A DNA stretch of 64,000 bases from Schistosoma haematobium (taxonomy: Eukaryota; Platyhelminthes; Trematoda; Strigeidida; Schistosomatidae), in the NCBI RefSeq assembly GCF_000699445.3, contig NC_067197.1, positions 744,001-808,000 of the forward strand. Direction: 5' to 3'. The translations under genes and the position numbers were made by a program. Positions 33,356 through 45,120 of the stretch are shown piece by piece (within the stretch, counting starts at the first letter, position 1; each line of letters starts with the position of its first letter). The notes beneath the pieces are model-generated. The model was not told the origin of the DNA. It saw only the letters and a list, made by a program, of their open reading frames with translations, and did not search any database.

Positions 33356-34160
33356 AGACTTACTTACTTACGCCTGTCACGCCTCGTGAAGGAGCATAGG
33401 CCAACTACCAGCATTCGCCATCCAACCCTGTCCTAGGCAATTCTTTCCAGCTCCTTTCAGTCGTAATTAATTCTTTTTACATCTGATTCTATTTCACGAC
33501 ATAATGTGTTCTTTGGATTTCCACTTTTCCGCTTCCCTTCAGCATTCCGAGTTAGCGCTTGCCTCGTGATCCAGTTTGATGATTTGCGTAATGTATGTCC
33601 TATCCATTTCCATCCTCTTTTCTGAATTTCCTCTTCACCTGGAAGCTGATTTGTACTTTCCCACAGAAGGCTGTTACTGATTATATCCGGCCAATGGATG
33701 TTGAGTATTTTGCGTAGACAGCTATTTATAAATACTTTCACCTTCTTGATGATGGTTGTAGTAGTTCTCCAGGTTTCAGCTCCGTATAGTAGAAGTAACT
33801 GTCTTGACGTTCAGATTGAAGATTTTGACTTTGATATTGGTTGACAGATAGTTGTTTTGAATTCCATATGTTATTCAATTGTAGGAATTCTGTCCTTGCT
33901 CAGTCAATCCTCGCCTTTACATCTGCATCTGAACCTTCTTGTTCATTGATGATGCTTCCCAGTTATGTGAAGCATTCTACATCTTCCAGAGTTTGGTCAT
34001 CAAGTGTGATGGGGTTGGTGTTCTCCGTGTTGTATTTGAGGACGTTGGTTTTCCCGTTGTTTATGTTGAGGCCTACTGATGCAGAGACTGTTGCTACACT
34101 GGCTATCTTTATCTGCATAGTTATTTATAAATACAGTACCCTCTTGATGATGGTTCCAGA
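33356..34160 (-). mobile_element. RTE-a 3' half, inverted partner of 28.66-29.41 kb
   Basis: Minus strand RTE-a from just after the reverse transcriptase to the (GTAA)n 3' end at 33360. It shares with the copy at 28660-29410 the same unusual changes: a stop within ATTGACTGAGCAAGG, an altered TAACTGGGAAGC site, and RTSNWITRQ-type substitutions. Past 34115 a further small RTE-a piece (34119-34160) is attached in a rearranged order. Confidence 0.85.
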
Positions 34161-34179
34161 CAACACTATAGAACATCCT

Positions 34180-34340
34180 AACGAAATGTGAGGGTCATTC
34201 GTTATTCATTCATTTCTATACCATTCATTCTCTGTTCTTGTTCTCTTTTCTTCTATCTTCTTCTATCAGTAGACATTACACTTTCGAATTGACAACACAT
34301 ACTACTTATATCTATCAACATTAGTAACATATTTACACTA
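34180..34340. repeat. Dispersed repeat F fragment
   Basis: Resembles the complement of 61535-61700 and the family at 46640-46830 (TCTTCTATCTTCTTCT, then ACTACTTATATC). Confidence 0.55.
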
Positions 34341-34810
34341 CAATTGGGAATGAACGAAATCATAATTATTCTTGTTTTGTTTCTCTTTTATTTACATTCA
34401 ATCGTTATATTCCATAGGGAAATCAATTCTGTCTATTTTACTACTATTTAAATGAATAAATCAGATTTTTTGCAATAATTTTAATGAATCCAACCATATT
34501 AGCAACAACAAAAAAGGCATATTGGATATTCGATATGGATAATCTAAGTTTATCCCTGTGATAAGAATAGTCAATATTTGACCAATTATAGTAGAACAAT
34601 AAATCACACACACAAACACACAGATACACAATTACGTAATTCAATTACACATACATTAATGAATAGAACATTGGTAGTTAAGATGGATCATACATAGATA
34701 ATCATTTTATGAAATATGAATATAGTTGATTTGTAAAGATTTTTGTGGTTTCGATGTAAAAGAATCTTGATTAAGGAAACAGGAAGTATAGTATGAAACT
34801 TTTTAACTGT
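34341..34810. other. No recognised feature
   Basis: AT-rich. Nothing recognised. Confidence 0.4.
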
Positions 34811-34812
34811 TT

Positions 34813-35030
34813 AGATGGTGGTTGGAGGCAGTCGACAGGAAACTCTGGAATCGGGTTTCGTGCTACTTGGCACTCGTTAGCAAGGTGTACCTGTAATCTT
34901 CAAGGAACTGGTGCTCCCTGGCGGATTTGATCCCGTGGTCGATAGCATTCGATCTGCACTAAATAAGAACTTGACTCACATGACATTGATCACCACCCAG
35001 TGATCAATCAATTGTGGCTCTCTAACTGTA
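34813..35030 (-). repeat. SINE-C, antisense copy
   Basis: Tail, hammerhead region and B-box-like segment (complement of GGATTTGATCCCGTG) in antisense order, followed by a shortened head. The core reads CTAACGA (invariant G5 lost), so it should be inactive. Confidence 0.75.
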
Positions 35031-35339
35031 TATAACCGATATTTAAGATGTTAAATTTGGAAATATAAACTATTAGATGTCCATAAGATAAGTGTTTGCT
35101 AGGAAAACTCGTGATTTTGGTTTTGAACATCATTAGGTTAGTTGATGAACCTTGCTAACCGAATACTTACTAAAACGAAGTAACTGTTCAATATTCTTTA
35201 CTTTTCAGTCATAATCTGACCAAAAACAGTTCATGATCTAAACTATAGAGATTTTAAAATCTCCACATACCCCCCCCCCAGTATCAATAACAATCATATC
35301 CATTAATCATCAAGATTTTGATAAAACTTATTTTTAGTA

Positions 35340-35492
35340 ACAGGAATAATAGGCCCTGGGTTCGAATGCCGAGAGGCGGGGCCTTGGATGCTCACTGTTG
35401 AGGAGTCTCACAATAGGACGAAACGGCCGTCCAGTGCTTTCAGGCTTTTCATGATGGTTTAGCTTCAACTGACTCATGACCTCAACTATTGA
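35340..35492 (+). repeat. SINE-B, 5'-truncated sense copy
   Basis: Starts at the B box (CCCTGGGTTCGAATGCC). The hammerhead has TTGAGGA in place of CTGAGGA, with GAAA and stem III intact. It ends in the family tail. Confidence 0.75.
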
Positions 35493-35689
35493 GACTTATT
35501 TTTAGCTTTGAAACTTAAATTGCAACTGGAGTAAACGGACTATTAAGGCAGATATGTTGAAATGTTAACAAAGTCATTCATTTTCATATTGTGTTAACCT
35601 ACAAGTACCATTTAAGTAAATATTTACTATGAGTAGTTTCACATAAGAATTTAGACATATAAGTTAATAATGATCATTTATTGTATTTA

Positions 35690-36430
35690 TTTGAACTGTG
35701 TTGTGTACTACTGATGTCAACAGATATATAAGTAGTATGGATCACTAATCGAAAGTGAGATACCTGGAGGCAGAACGTTAAGAACATTGAAAGAAAGAGA
35801 ACGAGAACAAAGAATGATTGATTTGGGAACGAAAAAACAATGAAGTTTAAGTCAGTTAATGGATAGTTTGCAAATGAAATATCTACTGTATGGATCTTAG
35901 ATTTTACGAAAACATTCAGTAATTCTGTGTTTAAATACATTCGACTGTCCCCAATTATGTTTTCATTCATTACAGAATCATTTTAGTTAATATACTTAAA
36001 GCCTACTTATATGGATTAGACAGTAATCATTATAATATAGATTAGAGGATTAAAACTACTAAATGTAAACACAAAGACAAATTTTATGGTGGTTTGTATG
36101 TTGAATGTTTCATCTTCATAATACAAGATTAACAGCACGATGCATTTAGCTATCGGGTTACATTGTTTGTGAGAAAAAAAATAACCCGGTCAACTATATC
36201 GATGTAACTGGAATAGAATTCAAAAGAAGTGAATTGAATATGAAATACCTAGAGACAGAATGTTAAGAAGATCGAAGGAAACGGAACAAGAACAGAGAAT
36301 GATTACTGTGGAAACGAAAAAGGTATTTACTGTATGGTTCTTACATTTGACTAAGATGTTCTGTCATGTTATATTCAAATACATTCGATTGTCCTCACTT
36401 GTGTTCTCGTTCACTACACTTCAGGTATAA
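35690..36430. repeat. Two dispersed repeat F copies
   Basis: 35690-35970 and 36220-36430 resemble each other and the copies at 60750 and 61535 (GAACAAAGAATGATTG, AAATACATTCGACTGTCC). The sequence between them is not recognised. Confidence 0.6.
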
Positions 36431-36518
36431 CTAGTTATTACCCTGTTTAAAGAAAACGATTATTAATTTCTACAGATTCTATAGCGTATTTGTTCGTTAT
36501 ACATAAAACGGGAATTTT

Positions 36519-39265
36519 TTAAAATGTTGACAGTTGTCTTGAGTTCCAGATGTACTTCAGTTGTAAATATGTTGATGTTGCTTTGCCGATCCGCGCCTTC
36601 ACATCTGCGTCGGATCCATCGTGTTCATTGATAATGTTGCCCAAATATGTAAAGGTTTTTACATCTTCCAAATCTTCTCCGTCAATTGTGACTGAATTGG
36701 TGCATTCTGTGTTGTATCGGAGAACCTTGCTTTTCCCTTTGTTTATGTTGAGACCTACTGGTGCTGAGACTGCTGCTACACTGGTCGTCTTCTCCTGCAT
36801 TTGTTGTTGCGTTTGGGATAGAAGGGCCAGATCATCTGTGAAGTCTAGATCGTCCAGCTGCGTCTTAGATGTCCACTCTATCCCACGTTACCCTTCAGAC
36901 GTTGACGTCTTCATGATCAAGTCGATTACCAGAAGAAAGAGAAAGGGTGAGAGTAAGCAACCCTGCTTGACACCGGTCTTTTCCTCGAACGATTCTGTGA
37001 AATATCCTCCATGCACGATTTTTCAGTTTACTCCGTCATAGAAAGTCTGTATGATATTGACTATCTTGTGAGGCACGCCATAGTGTCGAAGAAGCTTCCA
37101 TAGTGTTGTTCTGTCCACGCTATCAAATGCTTTCTCCTAGTCAATGAAGTTGATGTATAGTGAGGAATTCCATTCAATTGATTGTTCCACAATGATCCGC
37201 AGAGTTGCGATTTGGTCTGTACACGATCTATCCTTACGGAATCCTGCCTGTTGGTCACGAAGTTGAGCGTCTACACAGTCCTTCATCCTGTTTAACAATA
37301 CCCTGTTGAAGACTTTTCCCGGTATTGAGAGAAGAGTGATGCCCCTGTAGTTATCACACTTGCTGAGATCGCCTTTCTTCGGTATTCTGACCAGAAGTCC
37401 TTTTTTCCAGTCTGTTGGTACTTGTTCCTCATCCCAAACTCTATTGAAGAGAGTATGGAGTATCTTTGCAGTTACCCCTACGTCTGCTTGCAGTGCCTCT
37501 GCTGGAATGTTGTCCGGTCCTGATGCTTTGCCACTCTTGATTTGTCTGATGGCCATGCTGATTTCTTCAATTGTTTGTGGGCCAACTTCGCTCGGGAGGT
37601 CCGTGGGTGCTGCTCCGATGTTGGGTGAGTTCAGTGGAGCTGGTCGGTTCAAGAGTTTTTTGAAGTGTTCTACCCACCTGTTTCGTTGTTCTTTAATGTT
37701 GGTGATTACCTCGCCTTCCTTGCTTTTAACTGGTCGTTCAGGTTTACGGTGATTTTCAGAGAGTTTCTTTGTCGTGTCATACAATTGTCTCATGTTTCCT
37801 TCTCTTGCAGCCTTTTCCGCCGTCATTGCTAAATCTTCCACATATTTACGTTTGTCGGTTCTGATGCTCCTCTTCACTTGTTTGTTTACTACGGCATATT
37901 CAGCTTGTGCCTTGGCTTTTTCTGCTCTTCTTCGACTGGTATTGATTGTGCTTTCTTGTTCCTCCTTTCTTGAATCTTATCCAGTGTATCAACAGTGATC
38001 CGTTCCTTGTGATGGTGCTTCTTGTGGCTCAGAACCTCATGACATGTTGAAGTGGTTGCCTCTCTGATCCCCCTCCAGTTGCTCTTCATAGTAGTTCCTT
38101 CTCCATTGAGTAGATCATGAAAGGCCTGAAACTTACTGCTGAGGGCTATCTTGGATTTGTTGAGTTTGTCAGTATCCCGAAGAAAAGCCGTTTTAAACTT
38201 TTGTGATATTGTCCACCCTATTGTCCAGTGCTTCTTAAGTCGCAATTTCATCTTGGCGACCAGCAAGTGATAATCTGATGCTATATCAGCTCCTCTCTTG
38301 GTTCTCACGTCCTCCATCGTCCTTCTGAACTTTTTGATGATGCGGATATGGTCGATTTGGTTTTGCGTGGTGTGATCCGGTGAAGTCCATGTGGTTTTGT
38401 GAATGCATTTATGTGCGAATATAGTTCCGCCTATGACCAGTTTATTGAAGGCACATAGGTTTGCAAATCTCTCATCATTTTCGTTCCTTCCTCCCAGTCC
38501 GTGTCGTCCCATGATGTCTTCATATCCAGTGTTGTCCGTTCCAACCTTGGGATTGAAATCTCCCATTAGAATGGTCAGGTCCTTTGTTGGGCACTTCTCG
38601 ATGATTGACTGCAGCCTATTGTAGAATTGATCTTTAGCGTCTTCATTGTAGTCGTTGGTAGGCGCATAGCATTGGATGATGTTCATTGAAATACCCTCTT
38701 TCTTTGTTTTAAACGAGGCTTTGATGATCCTTGGTCAATGAGATTCCCATCCTATAAGTGTATTTTATGCTTGTTTGGACAGCATCAATGCAACTCCTTG
38801 TGTATATGGGCATTTTCTTCTTTATGGCCGGAGTATAGCAGAAGCTCCCCTGAAGCTATTCGTTGTTGCTCAACTTGCGTCCAATGTGTTTCACTAGTCC
38901 CAAGCAACTCTAGGTTGTATCTCCTCATTCCTGCAGCAATTTGGAAGACTCTCCCGGTCTTTCACATTGTACGAGCATTCCATGTACCTAAATAAATGGT
39001 TGCTCTGGTTGTCAGAAGAAGCGTCGGCCTCGTGACTTCTGAAGGAACTCGGCTCTCATCACGAGGCGTCATGACTCTTCTAAATGAAGATCTTCTGACT
39101 CCCGAGGCATAGTTTAAATGGCTTGAATTATTTTTTCTGGTTAGCGTTTTTTAGCGAGTTAGTTTTCTACGGGATGGGGTGGCTTACCCCATGCCCAACC
39201 CTCCTCCTTTATCCGGGCTTGGGAACAGAAGTAGCCCCTGGAGGGACTCCAGGAGAAGTTATCTT
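36519..39265 (-). mobile_element. RTE-a, longest copy (5' UTR, endonuclease, reverse transcriptase)
   Basis: RTE-clade non-LTR retrotransposon, which copies itself by target-primed reverse transcription. Minus strand: 5' UTR about 39265-39073, ATG at 39072, apurinic-type endonuclease (about 39000-38230; LMGDFNPKVG, RHGLGGRNENDERFANL, NQIDHI, then SDYH where relatives have SDHH), a linker, then reverse transcriptase (about 37600-36800; PTDWKKG, PKKGDLSKCDNYRGITLLS, QQAGFRKDRSCTDQIATLR). A stop replaces tyrosine at FID-stop-EKAFDSVD (near 37137), the catalytic motif reads FTDD, and at least one frameshift (near 37880) and stops in the N-terminal endonuclease are present. The 3' end of the element beyond 36519 is missing, which is unusual for a LINE. 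No intact protein is possible. Confidence 0.9.
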
Positions 39266-40038
39266 GAGTAGACAACTGTTTATAAATACTTGTACGTTTT
39301 TGATGGCGGTTGTGGTGATTCTGGAAGTGAGATGGTAGAGAAGATTTGTAGCTCAGGTAGATGATTTTGATCAGGTTTTTTCTCTGATCTGGATGGTTTG
39401 GTCGTGGAGCTTCCATCATTCTTTTGAACGATATCATCAGCGCAAACTTCGGGCGGAAGTGAAATTTTTGTATTTCTCATAGTATCATTTTTCTTTTACT
39501 TTGCTCAGCTATTTTCTATTTCAATGGGCAGTTGATTGGATCTCTGTATCTTACGCTTGTTGGTAGAACATGCTGACGAGAAATTCGGACACCTCATTTC
39601 TACCTGAAGTTTGTTCTGATGATGTCGTTCACAAGAATGATGAAAGCTCCACGACCAAACCATCCAGCTCAGAGAACAAAACTCCATCAAAAGTTCTGTA
39701 AGTTTCAGCGCCGTGCAGTAGAACTAACTTACTTGACGGTCGTAATGAAGATTGTGACTTTGATATTGGTTGACAGTTGCTTTAAGTTCCATATGTTGTT
39801 CAATTGTAGGAATGCTGCCCTTGCTTTGCCAATTTTTACCTTTACGCCTGAATCAGGTCCTCCACGTTCATCGATGATGCTTCCCAGGTACGTGAAAGAT
39901 TCCGCCTCCTTGAGAGTTTCGCCATCAAGTGTGATTGGGTTGGTGTTCTCCGTGTTATACTTGAAGATCGTGCTTTTCCCTTTCGGTATATAGAGGCCTA
40001 CTTATGCGGAAGCTGCTGCTACACCAGTTGCCTTCATT

Positions 40039-40041
<3 letters not shown>
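39266..40041 (-). mobile_element. RTE-a 3' piece split by repeat K
   Basis: RTE-a segments at 39266-39322 and 39696-40041 would be contiguous in other copies (GATGGCGGTTGTGGTGATTC, then GTAAGTTTCAGC) but are separated by repeat K. TTCTG or TCTG flanks the break on both sides. The 5' edge ends in the (AT)n run at 40042. Confidence 0.75.
39323..39695. repeat. Dispersed repeat K, complete fold-back insertion
   Basis: About 370 bp with long inverted arms: 39365-39450 (TCTGGATGGTTTGGTCGTGG, CATCAGCGCAAACTTC) and 39608-39692 (GAAGTTTGTTCTGATGATG, GACCAAACCATCCAGCTC). It sits inside an RTE-a copy, so it is or was mobile. No protein is encoded. It could be a fold-back transposon or another 5'-inverted short retroelement. 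Confidence 0.7.

Positions 40042-40105
<64 letters not shown>
40042..40105. repeat. (AT)n microsatellite
   Basis: About 32 AT units at the 5' edge of an RTE-a piece. The YIYI open frame through it is not a gene. Confidence 0.95.
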
Positions 40106-40108
<3 letters not shown>

Positions 40109-40382
40109 ATCACTTCCTTATTCTGTATAGGCATTATATTTCTTATTATCTTATATTGAATGTTGAAAAGCTTTTTATGTTTGAACAAGTAATTTCCCTC
40201 TCCATTGTGATTATCTCACGAACTAAATAAATATATATTCATTACTCGTCTGATTTGTTCAATCAATAAAATGAAGGTTGCCTACAGGAACCAATTAGGT
40301 AAGTATTTATGATGCTTGTTTTTTATTTTGAGTAAATGTTTATGTCTAATCCCACTAACAAACATTTCAATCAGGAATTTAG

Positions 40383-40583
40383 TGGAGATTTTGGAAATTT
40401 CAATAGTTGAAATCATGAGTCAATTGAAGCTAGACCACTATTGGAAACCTGGGGGCGGGATCGTGGATGAACACTGATGAGGAGTTTCATAATAGGTGGA
40501 AACGGCCGCCCAGTGCTTCCAGGTTTTCCATGGTGGTCTAGCTTCAATTGACTCATGATTTCAACTATTGAAACATTTCAATG
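40383..40583 (+). repeat. SINE-B, fold-back copy
   Basis: Left arm 40383-40451 is the inverted tail. Right arm 40519-40583 is the sense tail, and the arms match over more than 60 bp. The core has an insertion (CTGATGAGGAG) and GGTGGAAAC in place of GGACGAAAC, so the hammerhead is broken. The head is missing. Confidence 0.8.
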
Positions 40584-40829
40584 TTGTTTATTTCAATAAT
40601 AAAGACCACTTATTCATTAAAAATAACTTAATCAATAGAATTCAATAGAGTAATATTAATGGTCATTAAATTTTGTCCAATATCGAATTCATTAATTCGA
40701 ATAATGGGAAATATAAAAGAATTAAACCATAGTTTTTCTGTGATAAGTGTGACCCTTACAAGAATGGATACTTTTAGTGATTTAACTTTGTAAATCAATC
40801 ACCTTGATAACCGTTATTATAGTAATCCC

Positions 40830-41250
40830 AACGGTGTTTCATATCAGAAGACAAGAATAAGCGTTAACTATAGTTTATTAGCGAATAGCACGGATAACAA
40901 AGCCATAGGCACGTCAAGTGAATTGAAACAGAAAGGTAAATATGTGTGCGCGAGCGAATTTCTAGTCAAAGTGAATAAAGGCGCGTCTAGGCAAGGTAAA
41001 GGCTAGTAATAGGATTCGAGTACATATACACATAAGAAAGTGAATTATTCATAGAGTGATACTTAAGCTATCAACATTTAAACTAGAGAGAGATATGTAC
41101 GTAGGCTGTTACATGTGATCAAGCGTACATGTTTATACAGACAAGATAATGATCATCATAATAAAAAGAAATAGATGAATTGTTACTATTCGAATAATAT
41201 TGACTGTTAATTTCATAAAAGAGTTTAACCAAAATTTAACCATAATCGAT
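40830..41250. repeat. Dispersed repeat L copy
   Basis: Uninterrupted counterpart of the split copy at 31840-32500 (GGATTCGAGTACATATACAC landmark). Unclassified. Confidence 0.6.
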
Positions 41251-41299
41251 GTTTCATATAATGCTATTCATCTGTAAGAAATGAACTCTCATAATGAGT

Positions 41300-41645
41300 T
41301 CTGAAAGTTTTGAGTTCAGTTTCCGATTTTCGCGATCCCGCTTGCATGGCCTTCATTCTCGCGCGCGAACGCTTAACCTACTGGATCACTGAACCGGCAT
41401 CCAATGGTGATAGTGTCTAACATCAACCAATCCACGAAATCGCGCGACCATTTTCCATTGTACTGAGGTAGATACCTGTCTCTACCCGACACGGATTAGC
41501 TCCAGTGGTCACGGCTTCTCACTTGAAGTCCGACAATCCCCTCACGAAGCTAGTCACTAGTGAGCACATGTTAATTATCAGTATAGCGGTTGTGGAGATT
41601 ATTAAGTTTTTGATTGAGATCATGAACTGATTGATGTTTGACCAC
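41300..41645 (-). repeat. SINE-B, antisense copy with long head
   Basis: The tRNA-like part and the complete long head (CACGGATTAGCTCC, TCACGAAGCTAGTCACTAGT) are present. The hammerhead and most of the tail are missing at the left edge, and another inverted tail starts near 41590. Confidence 0.75.
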
Positions 41646-41919
41646 TGAATAATTGGACTAAATCTAATTACTGTCATTATATTGTCTTAGATATATGGAT
41701 ATATAATAGAATTTGCACTATGTGTTAATCCTTTTTAGTGTACATATCAATGGTGTTCGTCACAGATTAACATTGATAAGGTTTTCATTGAAAAATGGTG
41801 GTATTGAATAATTGAAATGATGGAGATTTGTAGGATATCATTTACATATAATAACCATACATACAAATATGAATTTTTGTGAAAAGAAGTCTTCTAATTA
41901 ATAGATATCTGAGGTATGC

Positions 41920-42080
41920 TACTTATATTGACAGGTATAAGTAGTGTATAGCACCAATCGAAAGTGGAATGCCTACCAAAAGATGATTGAGTAAATTCAA
42001 TTGAAGAGAACAGAATAAGAAACAGAAACTGATTGTGATAACAACAAAATTAAAAGAATCATAAACCATATAAATCAGAA
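41920..42080. repeat. Dispersed repeat F fragment
   Basis: Matches the ACCAATCGAAAGTG and GAACAGAATAAG segments of the family. Confidence 0.55.
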
Positions 42081-42114
42081 CTAAATAGAGATGTGTAAAT
42101 ATTGTATATTGAGA

Positions 42115-42420
42115 TTAGATGGTGGTTGGAGGCAGTTGACAGGAAACCCTGGATCAGGGTTACGTGCTACTTGGCACTCGTCAGCAAGGTGTACCTGTAA
42201 TCTTGAGAGAATTGGTGCTCCCTGGCGGATTTGATCCCGTGTCACCTAGCTTCACAGTCAGAGACGTTACAACTGAGCTATCCGGGCTGCGACTGACCTC
42301 CTTTAGGACTGATATGTAATCACAATTGATTGATCACTGGGTAGTGATCAATGTCATATGTGTCAATTCCTTATTTAGTGCAGATCAAATGCTATCGATC
42401 GTGTTGTATATTCAGTGAAA
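42115..42420 (-). repeat. SINE-C, full antisense copy
   Basis: Minus strand: head (CTATCG, then TTGATTGATCACTGGGTAGT complement), A-box-like TAGCTCAGTTGTAACG, B-box-like GGGATCAAATCC, hammerhead and tail. The hammerhead keeps CTGACGA and stem II GTGCC/AGCAC, but GAAA reads GTAA, so it is predicted inactive. Confidence 0.8.
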
Positions 42421-42554
42421 AGCTACGAAAGTACCCTGTAATTTTAAATTAAAGAATAGATTGGTTACTTCGTACTAAGTTTTTGTTCATAGCAAATAAA
42501 TTGAAATTGATTCAATATATAAATAAAAGAGAGGAACAGGGAAAGAAAGATACC

Positions 42555-42640
42555 GACAAGATTATAATTTATAGACAAACCAATCAGATTTATCATTCAC
42601 CAGTGTACAATGGTGAATATCTATAGAAAGGAATTACCAT
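42555..42640. repeat. Dispersed repeat H fragment
   Basis: Short match (TAATTTATAGACAAACCAAT) to repeat H. Confidence 0.5.
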
Positions 42641-42744
42641 TTCAGTATCCAAACTATGATCAAAGTAAACAGTTTTCATGAAACTCTTATGTGTTTAAAA
42701 TGAATTTATTTATATGATAGTTGTTGTGCAAATCCAAAAATCAT

Positions 42745-43110
42745 TGTTTAGAATGCCACCGAATGCCATGGTACGGCCGAGGGTTGGGAGATTCAGCTCT
42801 TACTCTTTATCTCTCTCTCTCTCTCTCTCTCTCGAAATGTTGTCACATGGCCACGCGTATACAACCACTATCAAGGAAATCATACTCACTGTTTATGAAC
42901 TTGAGAAGACGGAAAACGAATGCTCAGCGCTTTAATTGGGTTGATGGACGCAGAGAGTCCACCTAGGGGAGTTGGAAAACCCTGATTCCAAATCAATGTA
43001 GCCCATGCTAAGATGAAACAGCCGTTTAGTGCTCTCAGGTTTTCTATGGTAGTTTAGGTTCAACTGACTCATGAATTCAACTGTTAAATTACTATAATGT
43101 TCGTTTACAA
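42745..43110 (+). repeat. Dispersed repeat D joined to a SINE-B tail
   Basis: 42745-43000 is repeat D, with a (CT)n array at 42810-42833 in place of its CTCTCG segment. At about 43003 it changes to a SINE-B tail with a remnant of the hammerhead region. Confidence 0.65.
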
Positions 43111-43250
43111 TTATGACCTTTAAATATGACTTCAAGCATTATCATGGTTGATTAAATGATAGTTTCATTGAAAAAAACTCCTACTCTATCTTATTCATCA
43201 TAATGTCACAAAATGTACTCAAATAAAGATTTCTGATTAGCTATCATGCC

Positions 43251-43593
43251 AAACGGAATTATTTTTTCTGGTTAACGTTTTTTTTATCGAGTTAGTTTCC
43301 TATGGGATGGGGTCGCTAACCCCATACCCGACTCTCCTCCTTTATCCGGGAAGTATCCCCAGAAGGGCTCTGGGCTGAGTCACAGTTCAAGCCCTCACTT
43401 GAAATCCTGAAGGTAAAATGAGAAATGGAAGAATAAAGAACATATTACTCTGAGAAATGTAGACAGATAGATATGAGATGAATGAACAACAATTGGATAG
43501 AACTAGAAAGGAAGGCCCAGGACAAACTGGTTTGGAGAATACTGATCGGCGGCCTATACTCTATTACGAGTAACAAGCGTAATTAATTAACTA
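43251..43593 (+). mobile_element. RTE-a, 5'-inverted insertion with target duplication
   Basis: An antisense 5' UTR piece (43251-43369) is followed by the sense 3' end (about 43370-43593, ending AACAAGCGTAATTAATTAA). ATCATGCC occurs at 43243-43250 and again at 43594-43601. Third copy of this architecture in the window. Confidence 0.85.
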
Positions 43594-43599
43594 ATCATG

Positions 43600-44495
43600 C
43601 CTAATTAACGCTACACTATATCTTTCAATTAAGTTTTCTCTATCATTCATTATGAATCATATGAAATCAGAAGAAACTTAAACAATCATTTTAGGTTAAC
43701 TTTCAAAGAAACTTTCTGAATTTCATTTCAATTATTTGTGATGATACAATTCATAGAAACACTATATCAATACAATTGACATTTCATTACAATATAATCA
43801 CACGTTTCCACTTGAAATCTGATTACATTCAATAATAATAACATACCGTCTCTGTTGTTCTGTTGTTGTTGTTGTTGATGTTGATGTTTGTTCTACTTCA
43901 AGTTTAAGTCAAGTATTTTTTTTTTAAAATTTCAAAGCAATTCATTGAATAAATCAAACTTATTTTGTTGTTAATCGGTAATAGTCATCATTTCCCACAT
44001 CCCATAGTGTTCATTGTTGTTCTCTCTCTCTCTCTCGCTCTCCACCTACTTACCTCCCTCCCTCTCCCTCTCCATCTCTCTTCTTGTTCACCGTTCTGTC
44101 TTAGTTTTTTTTCTTTTCTTTTACAAGTTTTCTCTTTATTCCCTTCAATAATATTTTGTTGTGAACGTGTGTGTGTGTGTGTGTGTCGAAGGAGGAGGAG
44201 GAGGAAATAATGAAATTTTTTTAAAAGAAAAACTGTAAATCAATGAATCAATGAAATTCGTTGTTTTTTTTTAATTCCAATTGAAATGGTGGGTAATTTG
44301 AATTGAAGACTCAATCATAAAAGGAATAATTAATGAATTATTGATGTATGATAGATTTTAGCCAATATTGAATGGTGTATAGTTGAATGTTCATTTACAT
44401 AAAATAAACATTCAATCTGTATGTTGTCACAATTTACTTCAAGATTGTTTTATGAATGAATGACTTTAAACGACGGTAAAAAGAACTTTGAGAAT
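43600..44495. other. Low-complexity stretch without recognised gene
   Basis: AT-rich with (GTT)n at about 43862-43890, CT-rich tracts at about 44020-44090 and (GT)n at about 44168-44186. No coding signal was recognised. Confidence 0.5.
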
Positions 44496-44499
44496 GTTC

Positions 44500-44672
44500 A
44501 CATTTTTTTGATGGCGTTTTATTCTCTAAGCTGGATGGTCTATCTATTTGAAGTTTGTGCTGATGATGTTGTTCAGAAGAATCATGAAAGTTAAATGACC
44601 AAACCATCTAACTCAGAGAACATAACTCTATCATAATCATCCAGTTGAGCTACAAATCTTCTCCACCATAAC
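44500..44672. repeat. Dispersed repeat K, fold-back copy
   Basis: Shortened K with both arms (CTAAGCTGGATGGTC and GACCAAACCATCTAACTC) and the segment CACCATAAC at its end. Confidence 0.65.
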
Positions 44673-44754
44673 AATCTTCACATACATACTACTGATTAAT
44701 CAGCCTTATAAACCAGTATAAAAGATTACGATTAATATTTACAGTTCATAGTTA

Positions 44755-44900
44755 AGGTTAAGAGTTAGATTAAGGGTTTTCATCATGAATTGATATCAGC
44801 TATACGACCAAATGGGTGAGTGAATTACGCGCCAAAATCAATGCTTTGGTATCTTAAATCTGATTGGTTCATCCATTAATTATAGTCTCGCCACTGTTCT
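44755..44900. repeat. Dispersed repeat H fragment
   Basis: Reverse-oriented relative of 17930-18260 (TTAATTATAGTCTCGCC at the end). Confidence 0.6.
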
Positions 44901-44994
44901 CAACCAGAATAATATTTCCTAGCTAATAATCTGATGTCATTTGCAAGAAAAATATCGGTTTTTGAAATACTGGATAGTGAACAGAGAATGAAAT

Positions 44995-45120
44995 GTATCC
45001 AGCCACCAAATAACCTGATATGGCCGACTGTGGGGGAGAGTCAGCCCTCCATTTCGAAATGCCACGTGCATAAAATCACTGTCAGGGAAATCTTACTCAC
45101 CTATTCAGCAAGCTCATAAT
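44995..45120 (+). repeat. Dispersed repeat D fragment
   Basis: Matches TTCGAAATGC, CACTGTCAGGGAAATC and the following segment of repeat D. The rest is missing. Confidence 0.6.

Noticed and set aside
37360..37752. 130-residue plus-strand open frame
   Set aside because: Antisense of the RTE-a reverse transcriptase at 36519-39265.
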